DNA from: Malus domestica
Taxonomy: Eukaryota; Streptophyta; Magnoliopsida; Rosales; Rosaceae
Assembly (NCBI RefSeq): GCF_042453785.1
Contig: NC_091670.1
Coordinates: forward strand, 39,753,501 to 39,817,500
Length of the DNA: 64,000 nt
Reading direction: 5' to 3'
The notes beneath the pieces were generated by a model. That model saw only the letters and a list, made by a program, of their open reading frames with translations. It was not told the origin of the DNA and searched no databases. Made by a program: the position numbers and the translations under genes. The first letter of the stretch is position 1. Each line of letters begins with the position of its first letter. Positions 44,483-55,920 of this stretch are shown piece by piece.

Positions 44483-45320
44483 TCAGTTGTTGTAAGCATG
44501 CAGCCAAGCTAAGTCGTGATTACTTCTGAATTCCTCATTGAAAAACGAGTTAAACGAACGAGAACTTAGATGTAAGGTAAAAACTGCATAACAACTGGAT
44601 AATCCTCGACTGGTGAGGTAGTGCCCGTCGAGCTGCTTGAGTCTTCGGGCTTTGATGTAGCGAAAGGTCACACATGGTACTTCCTCAGATTGTAGGCATT
44701 CCATTGTTTTTCGATCTTTTTGTCGTTTTATGGTGGCGAGGGTGTAATTGTTCTTGCCACCTACTCTGCTGATCTTGTACGGACTTTCCCAAATGGGATC
44801 CATATTTTTGGAGCCTTTTCTGCTGGCAGTGATGAAGGTTTTTCTTATGACCAGATCTCCAGGCTGGAACTGCCGGATCTTGGCCCTTTTGTTGTAGCTG
44901 GAGATGAGCTGATGCTGGTAGGCTGCGATGCGAGTGATAGTCTGTTCGCGCCTCTCTTCTGCCAGATCTAAGCTTGTGGCCATCTCCTTTCGGTTGCTCG
45001 TCTTTTGGTTGTGCGATATGCCCATAAACATCCTTGGAGTTTGTCTGGCCATTTTCTTTTCTTATTGGTGAAGTAATCGGTTGCCACGATCATCATGCCT
45101 TTGCCCCTAGTAGTCTGGCTGGTGATTAGCTAGGACTCGGAATGAATTGAAAGCTTTTTCACCACCAAGTCTTTTGTCATTCGAAGGCCTGCTAGTGGGG
45201 CTTCGTACTCTGCTTCGTTGTTAGATGCTTTGAAGCTTAGAGTGATCGCCTGCTTGAGCATTAAAACGTCTAGGGTGGCAAAAACCACGGCTGCTCATAA
45301 GCCTTCGTAATTGGATGCGC
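44483..45320 (-). pseudogene. Gypsy integrase fragment with RNase H start
   Basis: On the minus strand, an RNase H-like block (WRLHVDGASNYEG, SNNEAEYEA) at about 45150-45340 runs into a short integrase-core remnant (VATDYFT). Then, after a deletion, comes LWAYRTTKRRAT (about 45000-45050) and, in another frame, a C-terminal region EERREQTITRIAAYQHQL ... FQPGDLVIRK (44483-45052). Frameshifts and deletions make it non-functional. Confidence 0.7.
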
Positions 45321-45525
45321 CGTCGACATGCAAACGCCAGAAATCTCCATCGAGGGAGAAGATGTGGCTAAAGTGTGATCGGCTGCCTTCGGGACGTCGT
45401 TGGGCCGAGTTGTTACGTTCGTCAGAAAACTTACATCTGCCAGGGTCTACGCCTTTATCGTCACTGGTTTGGATTCGGCGGAATAGTGCGTCATGAATAT
45501 GACTGTTTGCGTTTGAAGGTAAAAC

Positions 45526-45750
45526 TTAAGCTTTTGGGTTACAACAATTATCGCCAAAGTTAGCTTTTGAATTTTTAATAGCATCGATGAGAGCTTTTGA
45601 ATTGTAGAATACAGGTAGTCGGGCCCCCAGCTCTTCTCGCATGATGGTAGAGCTTATTGCTACTTTAGATACCGTCAAACATGCGAATAAGTCCTCCGCT
45701 GCTTCTAGGGAGGTGATGTCGAGTACTTCTTCAAGTCCTTGAATGTGCAT
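45526..45750 (-). pseudogene. Gypsy RT/RNase H connection fragment
   Basis: FACLTVSKVAISSTIMREE and LPVFYNSKAL match the start of the RNase H region after gypsy RT (LSVS...AVSSVLVRE...PVYYVSK). It directly follows the gag fragment, so protease and RT proper are deleted between them. Confidence 0.75.
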
Positions 45751-46367
45751 TGGCGAGCCTTATCCCAAAGTGCATGCTTCTCTGCCAAAGCAAAAGAGTT
45801 TGCCAGAGTTAGATCTTCTTTCATGATCAATTTTTCGAATAACGGGTGGTCTGCTGGAAGTCCTTTTTGGAAGGCTGCTCTAGCTATCGAGTTGTTGCAT
45901 CCGACTATTTTTGCCTTCTCTACTTCAAACCTCCTCACATAGTCGCGAAACGACTCCTTTGGGTTCTTCTTGACGTCGAACAAATGGTCAGACTTCTTTT
46001 TGATCAAGCGATAGGATGAATATTCTTTGGTGAAAACCAAAGAAAGTTCGTAGAAATTTCGGATGGATTGTGGCGGCAAGGTGTAGAACCAATCTTGCGC
46101 ATCGCCTTGTAGATTGGTGGCGAATATCTTGCATATGAGATCATCGTTGTTTCGATAAAGGATCATTGCTCTTCGGTAGTGCTTTAAGTGTCTTTCCAGG
46201 TCTTCATCCCATTTGAAAGATGTGAAATGTGGCATGTTGAACTCGCGTGGAGGCTCTGCCTGCTCGATCTCGTCCGTGAAGAGTGACCTGCTTATGTTGG
46301 TCATGTTTCGTAGTAGTGCCTCGTCGGTGACCTCGTTGCGTTGGAAATCATGCAATCGCTTGGTCAA
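45705..46367 (-). pseudogene. Gypsy gag domain
   Basis: The 220-residue open frame carries the retrotransposon gag signature: DEDLERHLKHYRRAMILY, LQGDAQDWFYTLPPQSI, FYELSLVFTKEYSS and ESFRDYVRRFEVEKAKI, then CNNSIARAAFQKGL. These domains form the capsid of gypsy particles. The frame ends where the RT/RNase H fragment begins. Confidence 0.85.
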
Positions 46368-46472
46368 GAGTCTCTCTACTTCTTCCTGAATTTTCCTTTG
46401 TTGGGGTAGCGGAGCTCTCGACTGCCTCCAGCCATGACTTGCTGGTCTAGGCTACTCTTCCATGTGTTTCGC

Positions 46473-47874
46473 TCATCTATGTCGCGGATGCAGTGCATGT
46501 GGTGCGCTCCTAGCAGGCGAGCGAGTTCTTCGCAGGCTGCTGGTTGAACTTGAGCTGGATTGAGTGACTGCTTCTCTCCGTCCGTCGTGCTGCCTACTCT
46601 GATGTGAGGTGAAGGATGCTCCTTGTGGGCTTAGCCGCGAATAGACACTTTGCCCGGAAGGTTGCTCATGTTGACTATCAGAGTATGACCCCAACCGTGA
46701 ATGTATGCTCATCCGTGGGCCTAGTCGAGAGTGCATGCTCCTCCGCGCGCTAAGACGGGAATGTACACTGCCCAAACGTTCAGCTCGTGGCTGGTCGAGT
46801 GGCTGCTTGCCGGGACACTGCTGGAAAGGTCCGTCTACCCTTGTCTTACTTCGGGATACCTCGTCCGGGGTACGTTGGATCTTGATGCGTTACAAAAGTT
46901 GATTCACCAAGGTTGTCTGTTGTGCAAGGGCGCTCATCAACTCTATGACTTGTCGAGACAAGTGTTGTTCGCCATTTGGATTGGAAGAGCTTGGAAGGAA
47001 TGCGCCTCTTTGGGCAGTGGAAGGGTGGTAGACTCCGGGCGTGAGATTTGAGTTGGGAAATGTCAAATCCGCAAAAAAAATATGGTGAGAATGCCCCCAG
47101 CTCGATGGTAGGTCCGGATGGTTGAGATAGTCTTGGGCTGACTTGGGCTGCTTGGAAAGCCACGGGAGCAGGCTGGGCCGTGAGAGTGAGCTGCTCGACT
47201 GAAGCTGGTTGGGCCACGGGAGTAGGCTACTCGTCGAGAGCAGGCTGCTCGGTTGGAGTAGGTTGGGCCGTGAGAGTGGGTTGCTCGACGGTAACAGGCT
47301 GGGCCACAGGAGTGGGCTGCTCGATGGAAGCAGGTTGGACCACGGGAGTAGGCTGCTTGTCAGGAGCAGGCTGGGTCACAAGAGCAGGCTGCTTGGCAGG
47401 AGCAGGCTGGGCCGCGAGAGCAAGCTGCTTAATATGTGATGCATGCGAATGCGAGGCTTGGGCCCGGGCCCATGCAAACTTGGATGGCACGACTTGGGCC
47501 GTGGCCTTGGTGCTGTGAGCCTTGGATGGCATGGCTTGAGCCGTGGTGAAGGCACCATGGACCTCGCCACGGGTGGCTACCGAGCTAGCCACCGTGGTGG
47601 TTCCCATGGTGGAAACTCGTGGTGGTGGTGCTGCTCCACTTATTGTCGCATTTAGCCTCACGGATCTCCGCAATCCCATTTCTTGAACATTAGAATTTTC
47701 ACTTGTGGAATTTTCTAAATTTCTAGCCATTATATTTTGCTTATACGTTTTATCAAAGAACCTTTGCAAGTAAAAAATTCTAACAATAAGAACGTATGAA
47801 AAATATTCAAATGGACTAGAAAATAAAGAAAAAAACCTTTTTGTGCGAGAGTCTTCTACGAGTATGGATTTCAA
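46473..47874 (-). pseudogene. Repeat-rich N-terminal gag leader
   Basis: Two minus-strand ORFs (47227-47874 and 46846-47217), separated by one stop, encode tandem copies of a roughly 12-residue unit of the type PTPVAQPASVEQ. Another (46473-46775) repeats HSRLG-type units. These precede the gag domain and look like an expanded, low-complexity leader. The DNA repeat is visible as GCAGGCTGGGCC-type words on the plus strand at 47160-47430. Confidence 0.65.
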
Positions 47875-47875
47875 C

Positions 47876-47895
47876 TCTCAATGAAAGCACCAATT
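47876..47895 (-). promoter_or_regulatory. Gypsy primer binding site region
   Basis: Just inside the 5' (right) LTR the minus strand reads TTGGTGCTTTCATTGAGAG, a sequence seen next to the 5' LTR of some plant gypsy elements. The tRNA cannot be assigned from memory. Confidence 0.5.
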
Positions 47896-48765
47896 TGTGG
47901 ATGCAAATTTTCTCCTCCTCGATCTTGGACGATTTTGCACCTACAAAACAACTAGCACCTTAGGTTAAGGCCAAAAGCCTCATGCTCCCACGATGAATGG
48001 GGGGGGGAGGCTTTGACCGAAGAACCTCCGATGCCAAAGTTAGAATTTTAGAGAGAAATAGTGTTTAAAGTATTTGAGATTTTTTGTAAGAAAATTGGAA
48101 TGAGTGTTTGGTGAAAATGAGAGCCTATTTATAGGGCTAGGGTTCTTGATTTAATATGATTTTGGGAGTTATGTGATTAATTGACTAATTAATTTGGCAA
48201 AATAGGATTATTACCAAATGAATTAGCTAACTAATGGGATGAATAAGCAAAGTATGGCCAATTCCTTTTCTAGCAATAGATGGCCGGCCATTTAGTGCAT
48301 ATTTGGGGATATTTGGTGGTAATTGGGATTTTATGAAATAATTAGCTAATAATTCCCTATTTATCTTAGTTAATTATTATCATAAAAGGGAAAGATATGG
48401 TAGAAAAGGTAGGAAATAAAAGGAGATGGCCGGTTCCTTTGGGGGAGTGGGTAACCGGCCAAAAGAGGTATTTTTTGGGTGTGATTGGTGATTTAATTGG
48501 TTGATTAATGAATTTAGGAATTAATTCATTAATTAGCCAATTAATCTCTATTTATATGGAACAATTTATAGTTTATGAAGTAATTACCTAAAATGAGGAT
48601 GGATGAGATAATTTGGAATTGGTTACCTTTTTTTGGAGCATTTTTAACTTGGTTGAGGATGATTGTCTAATACTCGCACGTAGAAACTTGGTACGCCTCA
48701 AGGGTATTTTTGTCTTTTTAATCCAAAATTCCACGTGTCGCCTTGTGATTATTTTTGGCTCCACA
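47896..48765 (-). repeat. Gypsy element right LTR (5' LTR)
   Basis: It has the same ends as the left LTR. Differences include GGGGGGGGGAGG expansion near 47999-48010 and scattered substitutions. Confidence 0.95.
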
Positions 48766-48770
48766 GATGA
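48766..48770. repeat. Target-site duplication, right copy (GATGA)
   Basis: Matches 41419-41423 exactly. Confidence 0.95.
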
Positions 48771-49857
48771 TACAACATATGTTACTCAACTTAATTCATA
48801 AAAAAAATCGACTGTTAGTTTCTCAATTGGCGTTCATTCTCTATTTTGTTAGAGAAGATTTTAAGTTCAAACTCACGACAAACGACAATTGTTAAATAGA
48901 TGCACTAGTTTCACACATTCGTCATCGTTTAATTAATTTTATGACTTGAGTTTCCACTTATACAACGAGAAAAATCAATGCACTCATTCATCGTTATTTG
49001 TGTGATTGCTTCAAACGTGATGAATGGGTGCACTTGCTTCGTTGTTGTGCAAATGGCACATGATGCACACCAAGAGAAGCTTCCGTCTGCAGAGAGTCGT
49101 ATACACATGGAGAACACAGGGCAACATGACTAATGGGTCCCACATGTAAGACCATTTTATGACGTTAAGATCATAGTGATAAGCCGATCTTAGCCGTCAA
49201 TTTGATAAATATTATCCTGTTTGACTTTGGAAAATAAAAACAAGCAATATGATGAGTGTATATGGCCACGTCATCAACGTGGGTCTACGTGGTTGTTGTT
49301 AGGTTGCTGATTAGGAACCCCTTAAGCAAAATTTTCAACCTTAATCAATTAGCATTATCTGAATTTGGTGAGCTGCAAAACTTGGAAGCAATGAATGTAG
49401 ATCTTCGTTCTCTGAATCGTCGATGGAACCTTTGAGTGGCAGTGCAAACATCATTTTTTTTTCTTTTCTATTTTTATAACAGATGTCGTCTGCAAGATTT
49501 GACCAAACGTAAATAATACTTACACGAAAGTTGTAGCCTTATTGCATGATTATGCTTTTCAGCAATTGGGATACAAATATGGAAGACGAATGGGTTTCAA
49601 CTGTTCAAACAACCCAAGTATAAATGTTAAAAAAGAGAATATTAATGGTTACAAACGATACCAAAAACTGTGATTTTACTTTCACTGAAATCAACCTAAG
49701 ATGTTTGATGAAATATCTTTTCATTGCGAATGATGTTACAAAGAGGAGGTTAAGTTCGACAAAAAAAAAAACGAGAAGGTTAAGAATTGTGAGATATATA
49801 GTAGGTTGAGGTTTTGGGGTTGTGACCTTCTTTAGTTATCGTTTCTTATTTTAACAT
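48771..49857. other. Intergenic DNA
   Basis: Short ORFs only; no domain or repeat structure recognised. Confidence 0.5.
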
Positions 49858-50004
49858 GAGAAATGTTAATTAAGCGGACTCTCTGCTAACTTATATTTTT
49901 GTCACAACGTTTTATAACTTTGGAATGGAATTTGACGTTAAATTGTGAGGTGACAGAGAGTTCACGAAGAGTTTTATTTTAAGAGAATCTACTTAACATT
50001 TCTC
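49858..50004. mobile_element. MITE with GAGAAATGTTAA ends
   Basis: GAGAAATGTTAATTAAGCGG at the left is inverted at the right as ...CTACTTAACATTTCTC. GACTCTCTG/CAGAGAGTTC also pair inside. It resembles the element at 52902-53056. Confidence 0.8.
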
Positions 50005-51400
50005 TTTACGAACTCATTTTGACAAAATTCTAACTCCACCACCTATCATATCTACGCTCTACCAATATTAAATCTCTGTAATGATTACTGATTTAATGGA
50101 AATAATAGAAATTAAACTCATGGCTTAATTTTGGAGCAATTCTTGTGTAGATTTTTGGGTGACGGTACTCATTTGATGGAAAATAATGGAAAACTCTTGC
50201 TTCAAGCTCAGGGCTTTGCTGATTTAATATATTTAGCTTGTGTCTACATCACTGGACCCTTAATATGATCTTCTAAGGTTTTCTGATAAGTTCTGGTTTG
50301 TCCCACTTTGATTTGCACTCTACTCCACGGGGTCCAGACTCCACCCCCATGATATATCAAGATCTTCCTGTCTTGACTCGAAAACCTTGGAAATCTTCAA
50401 GTCAGTAATTTGCAGTTTGTATGCATATCTTAATGAGGTACCATCATTTTATCCCCTTATTACTATGGAGAGAAGTTTACCTGTAACATGACGTATACTT
50501 TTTTGTCACGAAAAAAATAAGTACAATTGAATAAACACTATTTACAGCTAAGTTTTAATTCTCTTTATTGAGAATAGCTCTGATAGAAGTGTATGACCAA
50601 GCCATCCTTCGACCACCTCTAACATCAGCATAAGGCTCTCGTATTTTAATTTCTCTTGAACTTATGTTGATTCTACATAGTGTGAGAGTCGATATCCATA
50701 CGATGTGAGAGCTGCTCTAGTATATGCGCCTATCTTGAGCCAATCCTAGTATATACAATGGGACTCGTTGCAAAGCGAAGTACAAACTTTGATATGGCTA
50801 CGAATATATAAGCCCATTCTTACATTAAGACTCAAATCCAGTTTTGCCCTTTCGAAGGTGCAAACTTTCAAAGACAAATTATGGGCCACCATAAACCCAA
50901 TGTGCAATGTTTCACAAGAAGATGTCAAAATTCTGCTAATGCAAAAAAACTTTCAGAAGAGATTAACCATATTAGTAAACCACATAAAATAGTCCAGGTT
51001 CATATTTCATATGATACATCTTGGGTTCGATTCTTAGTGTTGGAGAATCAAATAATGGTGGCCACCACTGATCATTAAAATAATAATAATAATAATAAAA
51101 TAAAAAAGGATCCACAGAAAATAGCAATAAAATTTACAAAAACGTGACCTTAGAGAAAAGGTTGAACGTACATTCCAATTCAGCAATCCACTGTTAGAGA
51201 AAAAGTTGTCCCATAGGTTCAAACAATATTCACATGCAATACGAAAACAACCACCATCTACAAAATGCTACTATCAATCGTGGGTCAATATCTAGATCAT
51301 TTTCAGCCGTTAATGAGTGTCACCACATTCTTCAACGGCTGAAACTGAAGAACATTCACTAGTCTGTGTGCGACTTATGGTTAACATTTATTCCTCTACA
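50005..51400. other. Intergenic DNA with a possible SINE relic
   Basis: No gene is supported. At 51000-51110 a TTGGGTTCGATTCTTAG (box B-like) word is followed by an (AAT)n tail (51078-51100), which could be a SINE remnant, but box A is not evident. Confidence 0.35.
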
Positions 51401-51688
51401 TTAACACGTGAAAGATAAACGAGGAGAAAGCAGCGGGCAGAGGGCATTCAAAATTTGCGTTCTATCACCAAAAACACACCAACAAAATAAATTTTACCCT
51501 ATTTTTTATCCCAACGAATCATCTGCACAATTTCCTCTAGATCCTTCATTCTCTCTCCTTCCTTTTACCACGAAGGGCAGAGACAGAGGCCAATAAAGCC
51601 CTCTCTTTTCTTCTCCTCACACAAACAAATTAAAAACACAAGTTTTGTGTACGTACGTTCCCTAACCCTAATTCAACAAACACCAACG

Positions 51689-52054
51689 ATGGGATTCAAG
51701 CTCTACCTGATCGCCTTCATGGTGGTATTGGCCATGGTGGCCAGGTCATCAGCCAAGGTCCACGATGCCTCGTGGGGCGTCAGCCACTTCGCGGCTCATG
51801 ATGATGAGTCCTTGATCGACAGCGCCAACAGCAAAACAGGTGACGTCGGAGAGGAGAACGAGTTGTTGATGGATTCAGACAGCGGTCGTAGGACACTCAA
51901 AGGCAACGGCAGGTTTATTGGATATGGTGCCTTAAGGCGCAATGCTGTTCCATGCGGACGCCGCGGCCAGTCCTACTACAACTGCCAAAAAAGGGAGGGA
52001 GCTAACCCTTACAAGCGCGGTTGTGAGTACATCACCCGCTGCTCCAGACGCTAA
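51689..52054 (+). CDS. RALF peptide hormone precursor, RALF4/19-type, copy A
   Basis: The intronless 121-residue precursor has a signal peptide (about 1-22, MGFKLYLIAFMVVLAMVARS), an acidic propeptide, an S1P-type RRTL site (67-70) and a mature peptide with FIGYGAL (76-82) and four cysteines (89, 99, 112, 118) in the RALF pattern: VPCGRRGQSYYNC, NPYKRGC, ITRC. RALF4/19 peptides bind CrRLK1L receptors and LRX proteins and keep pollen tube walls intact; the YIGY.AL and PCSRRG-like motifs fit that clade. I chose the second Met because the upstream in-frame Met would precede a typical signal peptide. An ACCAACG ATG GG context is shared with copy B. Expression in pollen is inference. Confidence 0.93.
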   Translation: MGFKLYLIAFMVVLAMVARSSAKVHDASWGVSHFAAHDDESLIDSANSKTGDVGEENELLMDSDSGRRTLKGNGRFIGYGALRRNAVPCGRRGQSYYNCQKREGANPYKRGCEYITRCSRR

Positions 52055-52901
52055 ATCTTATCGAGGATCGATTCTATCCAGTTAATTAACATGGCAAATA
52101 AAAAGTACGTACGTACAAGGATATATAGCGAAGAGAGAATGAAAGTGGGATCGCTCAGCGATCACCATCAACATTCATGCTTGCACGATTTATATAATTT
52201 CCCCGTTTTTGTGTTTTAATATAAAAGAAAAAAGAATAGGATGAATGTGTTTGTTTAATTATGTGTTTTTTTGTATTCACATTTTTGTGTATATGTCTAT
52301 TATTATGTATTATTAAGGAGGAAATGAAAATCAAGATATATGTACTTGGGTACGTATGAATTAAATAAAATGAGGAATCAGGAGTTTTCTTTTTCTTTTT
52401 GTCTTCAGCAGCTTAATAATTTTCTATATGCTTGCTTGTGAATATCATGCATGCAAATTACGACGAATCAGTAAGGCCAATTGCCTTTGATAATTAAGGG
52501 TGGTGTTATTCACAAACTCATTTTTACTTCTCTTATATTTTTTTATTAATTTTTGCCATTTGATTTTCTTTAATTCATTCTATCCAACAGCCAAAAATCA
52601 AGAATAATGTGTGAGAGATAAATAGAGGTGTGTAGATAACACATCCCATAATTAATTGTTTTGCATCCTTTTCCATACTCCTCTACTTGCATCCAGAAAT
52701 AACATTTGGTTGCAGTTGTACAAAGAAAATAAATTTAGCACTTTTTTCTCTCTTCCTGCATTTTCTTTTTTCATTTTTTGTCTTTAGATTGAATAAATCG
52801 AATGAGAATCAAAGGATATAAGGCAAGGAGATGAGTGTAGATAAAGAAATGAAAGAGGGGAAATCAATTTCCTATAATAGATATATCTCTAGAGAAATGA
52901 T

Positions 52902-53056
52902 ATAGAGACTCTCAAAGTGTGGCTCTTCATGAACTTTCCGTTACCTCATATTTTTAGCACAATGTTTTAAGATGTTGGCACATAAATTGTGTCAAAAACA
53001 TAAGGTAGCGGAGAGTACATGAAGAGTCTCACTTTTCAGAGAGTCAAGCATTTCTC
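52902..53056. mobile_element. MITE downstream of RALF copy A
   Basis: GAGAAATGATATAGAGACTCTC and the inverse right end GAGAGTCAAGCATTTCTC, with GTACATGAAGAGTCTCAC paired to GTGTGGCTCTTCATGAAC inside, form arms of about 60 bp. Confidence 0.8.
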
Positions 53057-53252
53057 GTATCTCTATTACCCCATAGAAAACAATACAGTGGGATTAATTA
53101 ATGAGACACACATACACCCAAATTCTTATCTTTTCGTTTAGTAAAATTAATTTTGAAGTTGGTAAATTACGCAAAATCACACACATTAATCTCTATATAG
53201 TTTTACTTGCAATTTGCTATGCAATAAGCTATCAATTAACAATTTTTTGAGC

Positions 53253-53530
53253 AATGCTATTCATACCATGTTTTTATACCACCTTAGGTGGCATCTGATG
53301 TGGACAGCCACATCATTTGAAAAATTTGCAAAACCCAAGGAAATGAAGAAGAAAGACTCCTCGTATACCACAATAATCATTTAGCTAACTAGTTTTTCTT
53401 AATTATTAATTTATTAAATAATGAACTAAATTTAAAAATCTGATTAATTCAAATGATGTGACTGTCCACATCAAATACCACCTAAGGTGGTATGAAAATG
53501 TGGTACAAAAACATGGGATGAATAACATTA
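53253..53530. mobile_element. MITE with about 70 bp inverted arms
   Basis: AATGCTATTCATACCATG, TACCACCTTAGGTGG and GATGTGGAC on the left are mirrored by GTCCACATC, CCACCTAAGGTGGTA and CATGGGATGAATAACATT on the right. Part of the right end repeats directly after it (53546-53625), suggesting a second nested or partial copy. Confidence 0.85.
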
Positions 53531-54002
53531 CTCTCCTTAATGATGACACATCACGTGTTTTGCACCTAAAGTGGTATGAAAATGTGGTACAAAAACATGG
53601 TATAAATAGCATTACTCTCCTTAATGATGACACATCTCGTGTTTTGTAAATGTGGTCCAAAAAATTGGTCTATCTAGCGTTACTAAAAAATTACTGAAAT
53701 AGAGTGCATGGTGATGTCTTCATGCTACTAAGATTCGGCTAGGTGGCCTAAGGTTTTGGTGGTGCTTGGCTCGATCCCAATCCCAATCTAACTACTCTTG
53801 TAGGAGTAATGCTGGGAATTAAATGTGAGGACTAAATTTGTGAAACTAAAATGCATAAAAGTTGATGACTAGATTATTATTTAAGTGTTAATTAATATGG
53901 TTATTTCTTAGTGATGACGAATTATTTAATTTGCAAATTTAATTTACTTAGCATTACTTTTGTAATATAATTTACAAGGAGGAGAAATAAACGGCTAGGT
54001 GG
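53531..54002. other. Inter-RALF spacer
   Basis: Contains the partial MITE repeat and the end of unit A. CGGCTAGGTGGC occurs at 53735 and again at 53993, next to the start of unit B, which may mark the duplication junction. Confidence 0.5.
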
Positions 54003-55920
54003 CTTAACGTGAGAGATAAACGAGGAGAAAGAAACGGGCAGAGGGCATTCAAAATTTGCGTTCAATCACCAAAAACACACACCAACAAGCTAAATTTAAC
54101 CCTCTTTTTTTATCCCAACGAATCATCTGCACAATTTCCTCTATATCCTTCATTCTCTCTCCTTCCTTTTACCAGGAAGGGCAGAGACAGAGGCCAATAA
54201 AGCCCTCTCTTTTCTTCTCCCCACACAAACAAATTAAAAACACAATTTGTTTGTGTACGTACGTACCCTAACCCTAATACAACAGACACCAACGATGGGA
54301 TTCAAGCTCAACCTGATCGCCCTCATGGTGGTATTGGCCATGGTAGCTAGGACATCAGCCAAGGTCCACGATGCCTCGTGGGGTTTCAGCCGCTTCGGTG
54401 ATCACGATGATGAGTCCTTGATCAATAGCGCCAACAGCAAAGTTGGCGACTTCATCGGAGACGAGAATGAGATGATGATGGAGTCAGAGAGCACTCGTAG
54501 GACACTCATAGGCAACGGCAGGTTTATTGGTTATTCTGCCCTAAAGCAAAATGCTGTTCCATGCGGACGCCGTGGCCAGTCCTACTACGACTGCCAAAAA
54601 AGGGATGGGGCTAACCCTTACAAACGGAGTTGTCAGTACATCACCCGCTGCGCCAGACGCTAAATCTGATCGAGGATCGATTCTATCTTGTTAATTAACA
54701 TGGCAAAAAAGAGAGAGTACGTACGTACAAGGATATATAACGAAGAGGGAGAATGAAAGTGGGATCACTCATCGATCATCACCATCAACATTAATGCTTG
54801 CAAGATTTATACAATTTCCTCATTTTTGTGTTTTGATATAAAAAAATAAGATGAATGTGTTTGTTTAATTGTGTGTTTTGTTCTATTTTCTTTTTGTGCA
54901 TATGCCTATTATTAAGGAGGAAATGAACGTACGAACGTATGCCTTTTTTGCTTAATCAGGAGTTTTCTTTTTCTCTTCTGGAGCTTAATAATTTGCTACA
55001 TTCTTGGGAATATCATGCATGCAAATTACGAAGAACCAATTAGACCAATTGCCTTTGATAATTAAGTGTGGTGTTATTCACACAACATTTTTTACTTTCC
55101 ACATATTACTTGTTAATTTCTGTCTTTTGATCTTCTTCAATTCATTCAATTCGACAACATGAAATTGAGAGGGGTTTATGAGAAATAAAAAAGGGTAATT
55201 GATGAAAATGAATTATGCAATTCTTTTTTTTCTCTTCCTACATTTTCCTTTTTCGTTTCTTACCTTTTTTGAATAAATAAAATGAGAAAGAAAAGACAGA
55301 AAGAAGAGATGAGTGCAGAAAAAGAAAATAAAAGAGTGGAAATCAATGGAGGTGGATTGTCTGCACTCCCATTTCCATACTCTTCCCATCCCCTCTTATT
55401 TTATGTGGTCACAGTTAAGCCACGTCCACATTTTATATTCATATTATTTTTGTTTTATTATTTTTATAAAAAATCAATATAAAATGTTAACGTAACTTAA
55501 CCGTGACCACACAAACAGGAGAGGATGGGAAGAGTATGAAAATGGGAGAGTAAACATTGCACCTCCGAAATCAATTCCCTACTATAAATATATCTCTATT
55601 AATTGATGGAACACACATGCACCAACAAAATTCTTATCTTTTCGTTTAGTAAAATAAAATTTTAAAGTTGGTAAATTAAGCGAAATCACACACAGAATCT
55701 GTAGTTTTAATCAGCAATTTGTTGTGCAATAAATTGTCAATTAATGTACTTATTTTTTATTACTGACACATTATATTTACAAATGTGATCTAAAGAATTA
55801 GTTTACTAAAAGAATAGTGAGATCGAGAGTGCATGGTGATGTCATGATGCAACTAAGAGTCGGCTAGGTTACGTAACGCTTTAGTAGTGCTTGACTCGAC
55901 CCCAATCCCAATCTAACCAA
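54003..55920. repeat. Tandem duplication unit B containing RALF gene B
   Basis: Homologous to 51403-53806, shorter because it lacks the MITEs. It ends with the CCAATCCCAATCTAACC phrase near 55902-55918. Confidence 0.85.
54295..54663 (+). CDS. RALF peptide hormone precursor, RALF4/19-type, copy B
   Basis: Intronless, 122 residues. Signal peptide at about 1-22, propeptide with an extra acidic/Met stretch (DENEMMMESES), an RRTL site (68-71) and a mature peptide with FIGYSAL and cysteines at 90, 100, 113 and 119. Against copy A it has Ser for Gly in FIGYxAL, KQN for RRN before AVPC, and SC for GC at the third cysteine. All cleavage and disulphide residues are kept, so both copies look functional. 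The 5' leader (about 54003-54294) is nearly the same as in copy A. Confidence 0.93.
   Translation: MGFKLNLIALMVVLAMVARTSAKVHDASWGFSRFGDHDDESLINSANSKVGDFIGDENEMMMESESTRRTLIGNGRFIGYSALKQNAVPCGRRGQSYYDCQKRDGANPYKRSCQYITRCARR

Larger units (their letters stand above)
41424..48765 (-). mobile_element. Complete but internally deleted Ty3/gypsy-like LTR retrotransposon
   Basis: LTRs of 866 bp (41424-42289) and 870 bp (47896-48765), TG...CA ends and an exact GATGA duplication define the element. Coding remnants read on the minus strand, so the right LTR is the 5' LTR. Order: a Pro/Ala/Gln repeat leader, a retrotransposon gag domain, an RT/RNase H fragment and an integrase end. Protease and most of RT are missing. 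I count about 16 substitutions plus a few indels between the LTRs (about 2%), so it is older than the copia element. Gag-RNase H-integrase order makes it Ty3/gypsy; a Tat-type lineage is suggested by the antisense ORF but not shown. Confidence 0.93.
51403..53806. repeat. Tandem duplication unit A containing RALF gene A
   Basis: From AAAGATAAACGAGGAGAAAG through the RALF coding region and 3' flank to CCAATCCCAATCTAAC, this segment is repeated at 54003-55920. The start-to-start distance of the two RALF ATGs is 2606 bp. Unit A contains two MITEs (52902-53056, 53253-53530) without clear counterparts in unit B. Confidence 0.85.
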
